A DNA stretch of 64,000 bases from positions 1 through 64,000 of the forward strand of contig JADFXM010000040.1 of the NCBI GenBank assembly GCA_015233565.1. Direction: 5' to 3'. This document shows positions 8,782 to 17,153 of the stretch, in pieces. Source of the DNA: Candidatus Rifleibacteriota bacterium (GTDB taxonomy: Bacteria; Muiribacteriota; Ozemobacteria; Ozemobacterales; Ozemobacteraceae). The position numbers were made by a program, and so were the translations under genes. A model generated the notes under the pieces. It was given only the letters and a program-made list of their open reading frames with translations. It did not search any database and was not told the origin of the DNA. Positions within the stretch are counted from its first letter, which is position 1; each line of letters begins with the position of its first letter.

Positions 8782-9075
8782 TCACGGATTGGCAGTACCG
8801 GTTGTAGCAGTGGAAATCAGGCCAGCTGGGAAAAGAGGAGTGAATCCAGGGACAGAAGTTGCGATGGAAGTGAAAGTGTATGTGAAAATGTTAGTATTCG
8901 TATTAATGACTGTGTTAGGCGATATCAGCCCAGGGATTAAAATTGAGGTGCTTGTGTTTGTGTTTGTATTGGCTACTGGAACGCTATTATTGCTGCTACT
9001 ATCACAGCCAACATGAGTAAAAACGACTCCCGCAAAAAGAATAAAAGCCGCAACCCTTTGAAAAAACCTTTTCAT
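8782..9075 (-). CDS. Small Asn/Thr-rich predicted lipoprotein
   Basis: This 97-residue protein starts with a signal peptide (MKRFFQRVAAFILFAG) that ends in THVGC, a lipobox with Cys24; the -3 residue is unusual (His). The mature part is almost all Asn, Thr, Ser, Ile and Pro with NTNTNTS repeats. GAAGGGAG lies a few bases before the ATG. I recognise no family. It is likely an outer-membrane or surface lipoprotein and stands alone between the enzyme pair and the plus-strand prepilin set. Confidence 0.65.
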   Translation of the reverse strand: MKRFFQRVAAFILFAGVVFTHVGCDSSSNNSVPVANTNTNTSTSILIPGLISPNTVINTNTNIFTYTFTSIATSVPGFTPLFPAGLISTATTGTANP

Positions 9076-9770
9076 AATTCACTCCCTTCGAGATAATTTT
9101 AAGTCTCCAATTATGATTTTTCACTTATAAACCAGAACTTTGTCGTTGGAAGAAACAACAGGCTTGCAATAATTAATACGGCAGATACCTAAACTTAGTT
9201 CATTCTTTTATTACAATTAGTTTCAAATTTCATGAGTGGAGCCAAATTATTTCATGGGAAAAATCAAGAATCTGATCAAATTCCTCAAGGGAGTAGGCAA
9301 AATCCACACACCTTCTGTTGAAAGGCTTTTCCTTTAGTCGCTAGCTTTTGTTTTTAGTGCTTTTCGCCCTAATTTATTTTGATCAAACTTCCATAAAATA
9401 TCGTGCTCACGCTCATTTCACAGATATTTCACTCCGACGAATTTTCCAAGGACGATTTAGCTTTTTTTAGAAAACCCCAGTCTAATTGGTGCTGCGGTTT
9501 CAACATTAATTAAATTCAATGATACGTATCGTCGCTAAGAACGGCAAAACTGGCAAAGACCGAATTTGGTTTGATGCGGTTCTTTGAATTTAAAAAAGTT
9601 CATCTTAGTCTTTGACTCAATTTTGTTAAGAGAAACAAAAAAACTTGCACAGAACTCCCAAATTCAATTATCTTATTCACGACCGCTCTTCTATTGCTGA
9701 AGAGAATCGTAAGCTTTAATTTAACAGTAGCAAAAGAGCTCCCTTCCCGGATACAAGGTAATTTAAAAAA
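9076..9770. other. Intergenic region of about 700 bases
   Basis: No convincing gene. A 23-codon frame at 9518-9586 on the plus strand (MIRIVAKNGKTG onward) has some coding character but no start signal and no family I recognise; it may be a gene remnant. AT-rich sequence at both ends probably holds the promoters of the flanking genes, which I cannot place. Confidence 0.4.
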
Positions 9771-9797
9771 GTGCAAAATTCCACTTCATGTCTAGTA

Positions 9798-10232
9798 ATG
9801 AAAAAGCATTCTTTATTCAGAATCAATGGTTTCACAATTGTTGAAGCGCTTATTGCTCTGGCGGTACTTTGCTGTTTTCTTTTGCCTATTATTTCCAATT
9901 TGATGAGTTTGCGTCGTATTTCTTTTGGTGCCAGAGATTCGGTAATAGTGAATTCTCACATCTTTTCCGCTCTTGCCGACTTGCAGGCCATTCCTTTTTC
10001 CGATTTGGGAGATTCTTCAAGCGCTACTTTCACTTCAACCCTATGCAAATATGATGGTTCAAAACAAATCGGATTGCTTACAATCGAAACAAAGATTAAA
10101 ATTACACCAGGAAATGATTCCAGAATAAAGGTGATCGAAATTGAAGTTTTATTTGGAATTCCAGGGGCGAATCCGGCTGCTCCGAAAAGAAGAATGACTG
10201 GAAAGGGATTCTCCTTTGCTTCATCGATGTAA
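9798..10232 (+). CDS. Type IV prepilin-like protein 1 of the plus-strand set
   Basis: I start at the ATG at 9798 (144 residues), giving a short leader MKKHSLFRING before FTIVEALIALAVL; an in-frame GTG at 9771 is also possible and neither has a strong ribosome site. The leader Gly, Phe+1, Glu+5 and hydrophobic helix are the prepilin peptidase signature. The soluble part of about 115 residues has no family I know. It is the first gene of a five-gene plus-strand pseudopilin set and overlaps the next gene by 17 bases. Confidence 0.78.
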   Translation: MKKHSLFRINGFTIVEALIALAVLCCFLLPIISNLMSLRRISFGARDSVIVNSHIFSALADLQAIPFSDLGDSSSATFTSTLCKYDGSKQIGLLTIETKIKITPGNDSRIKVIEIEVLFGIPGANPAAPKRRMTGKGFSFASSM

Positions 10233-10746
10233 ATTTAGAATGACAGGATTCACTGTTATTGAGCTGTTTTTCTGTCTTTTAATTGTTGGAGTGATTGGAG
10301 GGCTTTTCCTAACTTTTTTTAAGAAAATTTCTACACAACATCAATCAGCTGCAGACATAGAAGTAGCTCAATCCTCTTTTATTAAACTTTGTGAAGAGCT
10401 CAATAAAGATCTGTCGGGGTGCAAGTCTTTTACCATAACGCCATCAGGAAGCGGGTTTTACTCGCTGGCAATCCAAAGATCGGATTGTCAAATTGCTTAT
10501 GAGTTTGATCCCACAGCAGGAAGTGCCAAAAGAACACTTCAAAATGATGTGTGGCAGTACAAATTTTTCCACGGAAAACCTGTTCCTACAGATTTTTCAT
10601 TACAAGAGGGGGGAAGTAACCCCAATAAAACAGTTACTTTTTCCATACGGGTACACTTCGAGCCGTTAATTGAGATTAACCGCCTTTTTAAGGTTCGCTT
10701 AACCACAAGTGATGGTGGTTTTTTCCAAACTCCAACGATTCAATAG
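10216..10746 (+). CDS. Type IV prepilin-like protein 2 of the plus-strand set
   Basis: The protein has the prepilin signature RMTG then FTVIELFFCLLIV, with Glu+5. I use a TTG start at 10216 (176 residues) with GGAAAGGGA upstream; the ATG at 10240 would leave only three residues before the cleavage site. Two Cys pairs (around residues 58, 69 and 91) may matter for folding. The globular part resembles PilW/GspJ-like minor pseudopilins in size, which is a weak argument. It overlaps the previous gene and is followed by a 335-base gap. Confidence 0.75.
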   Translation: MLHRCKFRMTGFTVIELFFCLLIVGVIGGLFLTFFKKISTQHQSAADIEVAQSSFIKLCEELNKDLSGCKSFTITPSGSGFYSLAIQRSDCQIAYEFDPTAGSAKRTLQNDVWQYKFFHGKPVPTDFSLQEGGSNPNKTVTFSIRVHFEPLIEINRLFKVRLTTSDGGFFQTPTIQ

Positions 10747-11033
10747 CTGTCGATTTTATTGATATGGCTGGAAAATTGGCCTATGATGGGAAGAAATTCA
10801 CAATAAAAATTTGAAAAGCCGGTCCCAATGCACCACAGAAAGAAGCTGTTGAAAAAGATAAAGCTATGCGGAAAGTCGCATCGAAGGGAACGAGACCTCA
10901 AGTTTTAGAAAGGCTTGAAAAATGTTTAGGCGTAAATTTAATTTTGAACTAAATGAATAGTTGATTCGTAATTAAAGTATCATGTAAATTTGAATGGGCA
11001 AATAATTTCCCAAAAGGAGGGTTAAAATTTCGT
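10747..11033 (+). other. Gap with possible decayed coding sequence
   Basis: A plus-strand frame from about 10764 runs MAGKLAYDGKKFTIKI, stop, then about 45 codons rich in Lys and Glu to a stop near 10950. The codon use looks gene-like but the stop and lack of a family make it only a possible remnant. The following bases lead into a recognisable remnant at 11034. Confidence 0.35.
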
Positions 11034-11084
11034 TTTTATTGGTGGTTTAATACGAAATCTAAATTTGGTCTACGACGCGAAATG
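11034..11084 (+). pseudogene. 3' end remnant of a GspK/PilX-like gene
   Basis: Seventeen codons ending in a TGA encode FIGGLIRNLNLVYDAK, matching FVGGLIRNLNMVYDNTQ at the end of the 690-residue gene at 11786-13858. The upstream sequence is unrelated. The stop overlaps the ATG of the next prepilin gene just as at 13855, so a GspK/PilX-prepilin junction was duplicated or most of an older gene was deleted. Confidence 0.75.
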
Positions 11085-11711
11085 AACTTTTTCAAAGAAA
11101 ATCGAACTTCACTGCTTCAATCTCCGTCATGGGATGCCAATTCCCCTGGCACGCCAGGGATGGTAGGTTGTGGAGAGTTTCTTTGTGGCAGTCATTGCTT
11201 AAAAAAATCCATCAAGCATTCAGGGTTTTCATTTTTCGAGCTTCTGATATCTTTGGTCGTTCTGGCAAGCGCGGTGGGTTTTCTTTTTTCTCTTTTTTCT
11301 TCTTCAACGCAGGGCACACTCGACTCCTTCCACGAAACAATTGCTTATACTCTCGCTGGAGAATCCCTGGAATTGGTTACTGGCCTGGGTTACGAAACTC
11401 TGGCAGCTTGGTGTGCTGATCCTTCATCTATTCCTTCGCCTAATGACCTGGGAATTTCCATCAGACCACCCGGAACCACAGGTGGGAATGAACCTTTCCA
11501 GAGTGTCGAAAAAGTTTCCCTCGATAATCCTCCTGAAGTTATTGCCTATCCAGATGAATACAAACTATTTGAAAGACGGGTCGCTATTCAAAAGATTCCC
11601 AATAAGGCATTGGTTTACGTTGAAACCACAGTTCGAGTCAAAACGGGGCTTTGGAGAAAAGGGCAAGTGACACTTGGTCGACTAATCGGAACGGAATATC
11701 TTAAATGGTAG
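11082..11711 (+). CDS. Prepilin-like protein 3 with an unusually long leader
   Basis: The 209-residue protein has a prepilin signature KHSG then FSFFELLISLVVL with Glu+5, but the leader before the cleavage site is 48 residues instead of about 10. The first seven residues MNFFKEN and the last leader residues SIKHSG resemble MNLFKKTIKYSG of the prepilin at 13855, with about 105 extra bases between them that include a CCCTGGC/GCCAGGG palindrome (11144-11159). The leader therefore looks like an insertion. Internal starts (for example the ATG at 11160) could give a shorter product. The mature part is like other minor pseudopilins; PilV/GspI-like is a guess. Confidence 0.72.
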   Translation: MNFFKENRTSLLQSPSWDANSPGTPGMVGCGEFLCGSHCLKKSIKHSGFSFFELLISLVVLASAVGFLFSLFSSSTQGTLDSFHETIAYTLAGESLELVTGLGYETLAAWCADPSSIPSPNDLGISIRPPGTTGGNEPFQSVEKVSLDNPPEVIAYPDEYKLFERRVAIQKIPNKALVYVETTVRVKTGLWRKGQVTLGRLIGTEYLKW

Positions 11712-11785
11712 ACAATATTAATCCAATATACTAAATTTGGAGAGCTTGAAAGATTTTTCGTTTAGAAAAATTCAGAAGAGAGAGA

Positions 11786-13858
11786 TTGGTTATTGAAGTG
11801 AAAAAAAAGGGTTGGCTTGCCGCTGAACGAAGAGGATTTTTGTTGATTTTTTCGCTCTTTATTGTGGCTTTTATGTTCCTGGCAGGCTGGATGCTTCTTT
11901 ATTATTCACTTCAATCAAAAAATATTTCACAGATATTTTATCTTGATGACGTTTCAAGATTAACAGCGCTAAGCGCTATTGCTGAAGAGAGAATTCTTTT
12001 CGAAGAAGAGCTCAGGGAAAATCCAACTTTGGCCCAAACCGTTTGCCAACTTGGCGCCCCAGGTGGGGCTACTGATCAGACTATGAAAATTTTCTCGCTG
12101 TCGAATCTTCCGAATACTTCTGCTATGCTTTCTAATCTTGGCTTTGGAAGCATTATTACGCTTGATGGGTGGGTTATTATAAAAGACATCGATCGTGTCT
12201 TGGACGAAGGGAATGGAGTCAAAAGGAAGTTCGATCGTGAGTTTCAAGGTACGTTGAGAATTCTAGTTCGAATTACATCCCCCTGGAGGTCCAGCACAAG
12301 TAGCTCCCTTTTTTCAGAAGAAGTCGATATAAAAAATGTAAGTCTTCGAAGCCCACCCAATCGCCCAATCAGTTTGGGATACACAACAAACGTAACAAAC
12401 GATTACGTTTTGTTTGTTCGTGACGCAGGAGGTGAGTTTAAGTTCTTCTCCGGAACAACTCTGAATAATAACAAAATACGTCTTGCCTTAAAACAAGATT
12501 CGACATCAGGAGCTAAGGGAAAAATATACTTTGGCTGCCCCGAGGGTGGAACTGTATTTCTCAATGTAAACGAGGAACTTCAAAAAATTGTACCGGTGAA
12601 TTTTCCTGAAGTGGTTATCCCATACTCCGACATTTTAACCTGGATGCCTCAAACTGCCGCCCAACTCGAAGCAATGAAAAAAACAGTTGAAGCCAAGGGT
12701 GTGGCAATTGATCTAAATAAAGTTGTGGCAAGAGTCAATGTTGAACACGGCCCTTTAACTCAGAAAGTATCTTTTTGGCACCTTGTTTTGGATAAAATAA
12801 AGAAGTTGTTTTCTGACTTCTTTTTATCATTTCCTAAGGAGAATAAAGAACGTGGGAACAACCAAAAAGGGATTGATGTCGTTTCTGAAACCGACCTTGA
12901 TCAAGGAGCATGCGATCAAATTGAAGGAAAGTTGCGGCAAAGGTTTTGGCAAACAGCGTCTATTAAATTTGATTTGAGCTCTGTAAGCAGCGATCCTGCT
13001 TTCCAGAATATGGTTAGCCAATGGGAAAATGGTTTGACTACCGGAATTCCTTTTTTGCTCCCTTCCAAGATTGATGGATTGTACAGCCTTCGACCCAACA
13101 TCACTTCGAAGGATGAATTGGGGTTGCTTATTGACCAGTACCAAAAAAAAGAAAACCGGTTGTTGATGTCAATGGCAAATGACAGGTTCCGTTTTAAGCC
13201 GGGTTTAACTCAACAAGATCAAGATCAGGACTTCCCCGAACCAGTTGTAGTTAATAAAACCGGAGTAAATTCAATAGCGGAATTTATTCCTTTTTCCTCA
13301 TATCTTCTAAGATCCTATTGTTTCAAATCCGCCCGAGATCTTTTTGGAGGGCCAAATACCCAGCCAAATCCGTTATATGATTCGGAAAACAATATATTAA
13401 CACTCAAAGGAATTATTGGAATTGAAGGTTCTGATGTTGTTTTGAGAGCTGGGATGAGGTATCGTGGCGCAGGAGTGGTGATTGCCCCGGAAAACATTAA
13501 TATTGAGGGCAGTTTGACCGCCTTGGATCCTAGCGTTGATGGCCCTTTGATCCTGTTTTCCTACGGCGGAAACATAAATGCTAATGTCATCGAACAAGGA
13601 AGAATAGAAGCTTCCCTGATCGCCTTGCACTGGCAGTTTTCAAGCGGATGCAGATCTGTTGTAAATTTTAACAAAAAAAGAGCAGATGTTCTTGGAAATC
13701 TTGTCGCAGACTGCCTATATCTTAGAGCAATGGCACCAGGGGAAGAAAATCAGATTACTTACGATTATACCCGATTGGGGACCCCTAATGATTTGTATTC
13801 CATATTCGTTGGTGGTTTAATTCGAAATCTGAATATGGTTTATGACAACACGCAATGA
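11786..13858 (+). CDS. Large GspK/PilX-like pseudopilin, plus-strand copy
   Basis: The 690-residue protein has a basic start, RRG, then FLLIFSLFIVAFMFLAGWML, a prepilin-type helix without Glu5, as in GspK/PilX tip proteins. The large domain that follows is of the same size as that of the 697-residue minus-strand gene at 2587. The TTG at 11786 has AGAAGAG five bases ahead; a GTG at 11798 is the other option. The C-terminus FVGGLIRNLNMVYD is repeated as a remnant at 11034. The stop overlaps the next prepilin gene (ATGA). It is likely the tip or a scaffold of a pseudopilus. Confidence 0.65.
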   Translation: MVIEVKKKGWLAAERRGFLLIFSLFIVAFMFLAGWMLLYYSLQSKNISQIFYLDDVSRLTALSAIAEERILFEEELRENPTLAQTVCQLGAPGGATDQTMKIFSLSNLPNTSAMLSNLGFGSIITLDGWVIIKDIDRVLDEGNGVKRKFDREFQGTLRILVRITSPWRSSTSSSLFSEEVDIKNVSLRSPPNRPISLGYTTNVTNDYVLFVRDAGGEFKFFSGTTLNNNKIRLALKQDSTSGAKGKIYFGCPEGGTVFLNVNEELQKIVPVNFPEVVIPYSDILTWMPQTAAQLEAMKKTVEAKGVAIDLNKVVARVNVEHGPLTQKVSFWHLVLDKIKKLFSDFFLSFPKENKERGNNQKGIDVVSETDLDQGACDQIEGKLRQRFWQTASIKFDLSSVSSDPAFQNMVSQWENGLTTGIPFLLPSKIDGLYSLRPNITSKDELGLLIDQYQKKENRLLMSMANDRFRFKPGLTQQDQDQDFPEPVVVNKTGVNSIAEFIPFSSYLLRSYCFKSARDLFGGPNTQPNPLYDSENNILTLKGIIGIEGSDVVLRAGMRYRGAGVVIAPENINIEGSLTALDPSVDGPLILFSYGGNINANVIEQGRIEASLIALHWQFSSGCRSVVNFNKKRADVLGNLVADCLYLRAMAPGEENQITYDYTRLGTPNDLYSIFVGGLIRNLNMVYDNTQ

Positions 13859-14505
13859 ATCTTTTTAAAAAGACGATCAAATATTCGGGAATGACCCTAA
13901 TTGAGGTCATGGTTGTAACAGTGATTCTAGTAATTTTATTATTACCAATGAGCCATTTTCTAATTCTTTATCAGGAGTCTTTTGCAAAAGGATACGAAAG
14001 ACTCAACACTTTGACTACGGCGAGATTGATACTCGAACAGGTGTCGAGGGATGTAAAAATTCATTGCTTTAGGAACAATCAACGTTTTTCCAACCCTCAA
14101 CCGGGAGTATATGAGTTTTTGATCTTCCCCGGGGCTGAATACCTTCATCTTATAGGCCCATTGGGGGACGGAAAGATTCCTTTGAACCTTGTTAGATACT
14201 ATTTTGATGCAAATAATAAAACTCTTGTTCGAACTGTTAAATATCATCCACGTCTTCAGCCTTTCGTTGGACAAACAGAGGTCAACGAGATAATCGGTAA
14301 AGATGTCGATAGTTTTTCCATTGATGTTAAATCGCTATATAAAATCAATTTTTTTAACATTGATGTGACTTGCCGTTCTTTAAACCCTTCACGAAAAACA
14401 GAAGTCACACACTTGAGAACTGCGGTTAGATCGGAATTTGAATGTAGACTTTGGAGGAATAGGTATCAGGTTCCGAATTTGAAGTCTGAATTCTTGTCCC
14501 CATGA
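13855..14505 (+). CDS. Type IV prepilin-like protein 4 of the plus-strand set
   Basis: This 216-residue protein has the leader MNLFKKTIKYSG and mature start MTLIEVMVVTVILVILLLP, with Met at +1 and Glu at +5, the classical class III signal. The ATG overlaps the preceding stop, so its synthesis is coupled to the GspK/PilX-like protein. Size and position fit a PilW/GspJ-like minor pseudopilin. It closes the plus-strand set and is followed by a GC-rich hairpin. Confidence 0.8.
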   Translation: MNLFKKTIKYSGMTLIEVMVVTVILVILLLPMSHFLILYQESFAKGYERLNTLTTARLILEQVSRDVKIHCFRNNQRFSNPQPGVYEFLIFPGAEYLHLIGPLGDGKIPLNLVRYYFDANNKTLVRTVKYHPRLQPFVGQTEVNEIIGKDVDSFSIDVKSLYKINFFNIDVTCRSLNPSRKTEVTHLRTAVRSEFECRLWRNRYQVPNLKSEFLSP

Positions 14506-14507
14506 AA

Positions 14508-14527
14508 AGCCCCCTTCCAGAGGGGCT
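14508..14527 (+). terminator. Possible terminator of the plus-strand prepilin set
   Basis: AGCCCC (14508-14513) pairs with GGGGCT (14522-14527) three bases after the stop. The T-rich stretch is 18 bases further on, so termination may be weak or factor-dependent. Confidence 0.4.
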
Positions 14528-14699
14528 GATAGCTATGACAATTTTCTTTTTTGAATGGATACTTTGGAAGAATAACTGAATATTAATTTGAACCAGTTTG
14601 AAAAATTAATCGTCTTATAAATGAAAGTACTAAATGCTTGTTAAGCTCGGAAAAAGGACGTTAAAATATTTCAAAATGATGTTTCCTTTGGAGGATGTT

Positions 14700-16388
14700 A
14701 TGAAAAACTTGGGCGTTAGCTATTTGACTCTTGCGATGTTTATCTTCTCCCTTGGAATTTTTTCGATTACTTCGATTGGATGTGATAATACTAAAACCGC
14801 AGCGGATGCCGCCAAAAAGGCGGCGGATAATGGGTCCGGCGGAAAAAGCAGCGGCGGTGGCGCTAAAACCGGCGGCGGCGGAAAAAGCAGTGGCGGTGGT
14901 GCTAAAACCGGCGGCGGCGGAAAAAGCAGTGGCGGTGGTGCTAAAACCGGCGGCGGCGGAAAAAGTAGCGGCGGCGGTGCTAAAACCGACGGCGGCGGAA
15001 AATGTATCAGCGCAAATCGTGAAACAAAAACCAACACAAAATCAAGTACCGGCACTTCTACCAGCTCAGCTACCAAATCTTCTACCAATTCTTCTACCAG
15101 CTCTGCTACCAACACTTCTACCAGCTCTGCTACCAACACTTCTACCAACTCTTCTACCAGCTCAGCTACCAACTCTTCTACCAATTCTTCCACCAATTCT
15201 TCTACCAACACTTCTGCCAACACTTCCACCAATTCTTCTACCAGCTCTTCCACCAACACTTCTACCAGTTCTTCTACCAACACTTCCACTGAGACACAGG
15301 GCCCTCCGGCGCCTACCGGCACCTCTGCCAACACTTCCACTGAGACGCAGGGTCCTCCGGCACCCACCGGCACCTCTACCAACACTTCCACTGAGACACA
15401 GGGCCCTCCGGCACCCACCGGCACCTCTGCCAACACTTCCACTGAGACGCAGGGCCCTCCGGCACCCACCGGCACCTCTGCCAACACTTCCACTGAGACG
15501 CAGGGTCCTCCGGCACCCACCGGCACCTCTGCCAACACTTCCACTGAGACACAGGGTCCTCCGGCACCCACCGGCACCTCTGCCAACACTTCCACTGAGA
15601 CACAGGGTCCTCCGGCACCTACCAGCACCTCTGCCAACACTTCCACTGAGACACAGGGTCCTCCGGCACCTTCAGATACTGGAACTTTAACAGATCCTAA
15701 TCTCTCTAAGGCTCCCCTTTCTGGTAGTTCCACCGATATTGATACTAGCAATTCAGTAACCCCAACATCTGCTGATACTGGAGCAACAGTTTCAGGAGCA
15801 ACGACATCTCCTGAAGCACCTGAATCTTCGGTTCTTTCTGAGCAACCGCGTGTGGATACCACTAAATTAGGTGATCCGGCTAATAAAAACGACCCCGATG
15901 TAGGGCCAGTCACGGATGGTATCGAAAAAGCACCAGAATCTCCGACCGGGCAAGGAGCCACACGAGGATTCGTGACGGCACCCCCGGAATCGGCAGTCGT
16001 CCCACCAGTCGACCAAGCAGCCGTAGCGCCGTGGGAAAAATCGCAGGACACTGGCAATACTGTAAATGGCGGTAGTACAGATAATCAAGTTAGCGCAGAC
16101 TCAACGTGGGGGGCACCTTCAGGAAATACTCAACCTTCAGGAAATACTCAACCTTCAGGAGATACTCAACCTTCAGGAGATACTCAACCTTCAGGAGATA
16201 CTCAACCTTCAGGAGATACTCAACCGTCAGGAGATACTCAACCTTCAGGAGACACCCAACCGTCAGGAGATACCCAACCTTCCGGAGACACTCAACCGTC
16301 AGGAGACACCCAACCTTCCGGAGACACTAAACCTTCAGGAGATACTCAACCTTCAGGAGATACTCAACCGTCAGGTGGAGACAACTAG
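14700..16388 (+). CDS. Repeat-built predicted lipoprotein
   Basis: I start at the ATG at 14700 because GGAGG lies six bases upstream and a signal peptide follows, ending in SIGC (lipobox Cys28). The 562-residue protein is built almost wholly of repeats: four 13-residue Gly/Lys/Ser units (GGGGKSSGGGAKT), a Ser/Thr/Asn-rich stretch, eight 17-residue units containing TETQGPPAP, a non-repeat Asp/Pro/Thr region (about residues 325-470), and about fifteen six-residue QPSGDT units. It should be a long, extended, outer-membrane-attached stalk or adhesin-like surface protein. I recognise no family. Repeats are nearly identical at DNA level, so length variation is likely. A long frame on the opposite strand is a by-product of the repeats. 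Confidence 0.75.
   Translation: MKNLGVSYLTLAMFIFSLGIFSITSIGCDNTKTAADAAKKAADNGSGGKSSGGGAKTGGGGKSSGGGAKTGGGGKSSGGGAKTGGGGKSSGGGAKTDGGGKCISANRETKTNTKSSTGTSTSSATKSSTNSSTSSATNTSTSSATNTSTNSSTSSATNSSTNSSTNSSTNTSANTSTNSSTSSSTNTSTSSSTNTSTETQGPPAPTGTSANTSTETQGPPAPTGTSTNTSTETQGPPAPTGTSANTSTETQGPPAPTGTSANTSTETQGPPAPTGTSANTSTETQGPPAPTGTSANTSTETQGPPAPTSTSANTSTETQGPPAPSDTGTLTDPNLSKAPLSGSSTDIDTSNSVTPTSADTGATVSGATTSPEAPESSVLSEQPRVDTTKLGDPANKNDPDVGPVTDGIEKAPESPTGQGATRGFVTAPPESAVVPPVDQAAVAPWEKSQDTGNTVNGGSTDNQVSADSTWGAPSGNTQPSGNTQPSGDTQPSGDTQPSGDTQPSGDTQPSGDTQPSGDTQPSGDTQPSGDTQPSGDTQPSGDTKPSGDTQPSGDTQPSGGDN
14841..14996 (+). repeat. 39-bp tandem repeat, four copies
   Basis: Units start at 14841, 14880, 14919 and 14958 and encode GKSSGGGAKTGGG. 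They differ by only a few silent bases. Confidence 0.85.
15264..15672 (+). repeat. 51-bp tandem repeat, eight copies
   Basis: GAGACACAGG or GAGACGCAGG recurs at 15291, 15342, 15393, 15444, 15495, 15546, 15597 and 15648, exactly 51 bases apart, encoding 17-residue units with ANTSTETQGPPAPTG. Confidence 0.9.
16112..16382 (+). repeat. 18-bp tandem repeat, about fifteen copies
   Basis: Units of CAACCTTCAGGAGATACT and close variants encode QPSGDT at the C-terminus of the lipoprotein. A variant AAACCT unit gives KPSGDT. Confidence 0.9.
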
Positions 16389-16401
16389 CTGAAATTTTCC
16401 G

Positions 16402-16429
16402 ACAGCCCGGGAAGAAATTCTCGGGTTGT
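16402..16429 (+). terminator. Hairpin after the repeat lipoprotein gene
   Basis: ACAGCCCGGGA (16402-16412) pairs along its whole length with TCTCGGGTTGT (16419-16429), two G-T pairs, loop of six. It starts 13 bases after the stop. No T-run follows, so it may be a factor-assisted terminator or an mRNA-protecting stem. Confidence 0.5.
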
Positions 16430-17105
16430 AACTCCGAAGTTCGAAACTTGGAGGTAAAGTGACTTTTTTTGTTGGCGGTTTAGCCTATGCTCAACTGGCT
16501 GTATAATGGCGAGAGTAAATTTCGAAGAATCTCTTCAAAGGCAATGGCGGTCATCCGCATGTTTTCAACCATTATTATCCAGCCAGCAAAAATTTACGGG
16601 TTTTAGCTATAACTTTTGCTGGCTGGTGAGAACATTGGATCAAAAAAACGACAAAAGGGAATAACTCACCGAACTCCGACCATCAGACATCCCAACCTCG
16701 GGGATTTAAATTTGATACCATTTTTCGATTAATGAATCACCAAGTTGCTTTGGAAGGCATCTTCTGATTTATTTTTATTAATGTTGGTCTCAGGATAAAA
16801 TCCAACCGAAAAGTATTCCAAAATCAGGAAAATATCTTTTGAAGCTATTTTCCGAGAAAATACAAACTATCGATACCAGGAATTCTGACCATGGCAGCTG
16901 ATTTGACGAATCATGTTTGGACTATTAAGAAATGGTGCTTGTTTCCCGTCCCTGTTGGTTAGTTTCTTATATTACCCAAAATCAACTCACTGCCTTTTAA
17001 TTTTCCCCCCTAGCAATAGCTCCTTCAAGTTGTTTAAACCTTCAATAAACTCAGCAAGTTGATCTTGATCAGACTGCAATAGTGTTTACCATAAGTTAGA
17101 AAAAG
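16430..17105. other. Intergenic region with a 13-bp hairpin
   Basis: No intact gene. CCAGCCAGCAAAA (16579-16591) and TTTTGCTGGCTGG (16614-16626) form a perfect 13-bp stem with a 22-base loop. A short frame at about 16455 (GTG after GGAGG) encodes TFFVGGLAYAQLAV, which recalls the GspK/PilX C-terminus weakly. A transposase remnant is listed separately. Confidence 0.45.
16861..16962 (+). pseudogene. Transposase C-terminal remnant, copy 1
   Basis: The plus strand reads MAADLTNHVWTIKKWCLFP and then VPVG and a stop. MAAxLTxHVW followed by a hydrophobic end is a common C-terminus of DDE transposases of the IS1-like type (by recall). About 80 bases are roughly 90% identical to copy 2 at 20380-20458. 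Nothing of the catalytic part remains. Confidence 0.55.
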
Positions 17106-17134
17106 TTGAAAAGACAATCAGATTAAGCTATCAT
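17106..17134 (+). promoter_or_regulatory. Sigma-70-type promoter of the HEAT-STAS genes
   Basis: TTGAAA (17106-17111), 17-base spacer, TATCAT (17129-17134), 20 bases before the start codon region. Confidence 0.6.
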
Positions 17135-17153
17135 TTATTTTTAGAGGGTGGGA

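Noticed and set aside
14720-16057. A 445-codon open frame on the minus strand with Val/Glu/Pro repeats
   Set aside because: It is exactly antisense to the tandem repeats of the lipoprotein gene; the period and composition force it to stay open. The sense frame has a ribosome site, signal peptide and lipobox.
16112-16382. Possible CRISPR array from regular 18-bp repeats
   Set aside because: The units are contiguous with no spacers and encode QPSGDT in a long reading frame.
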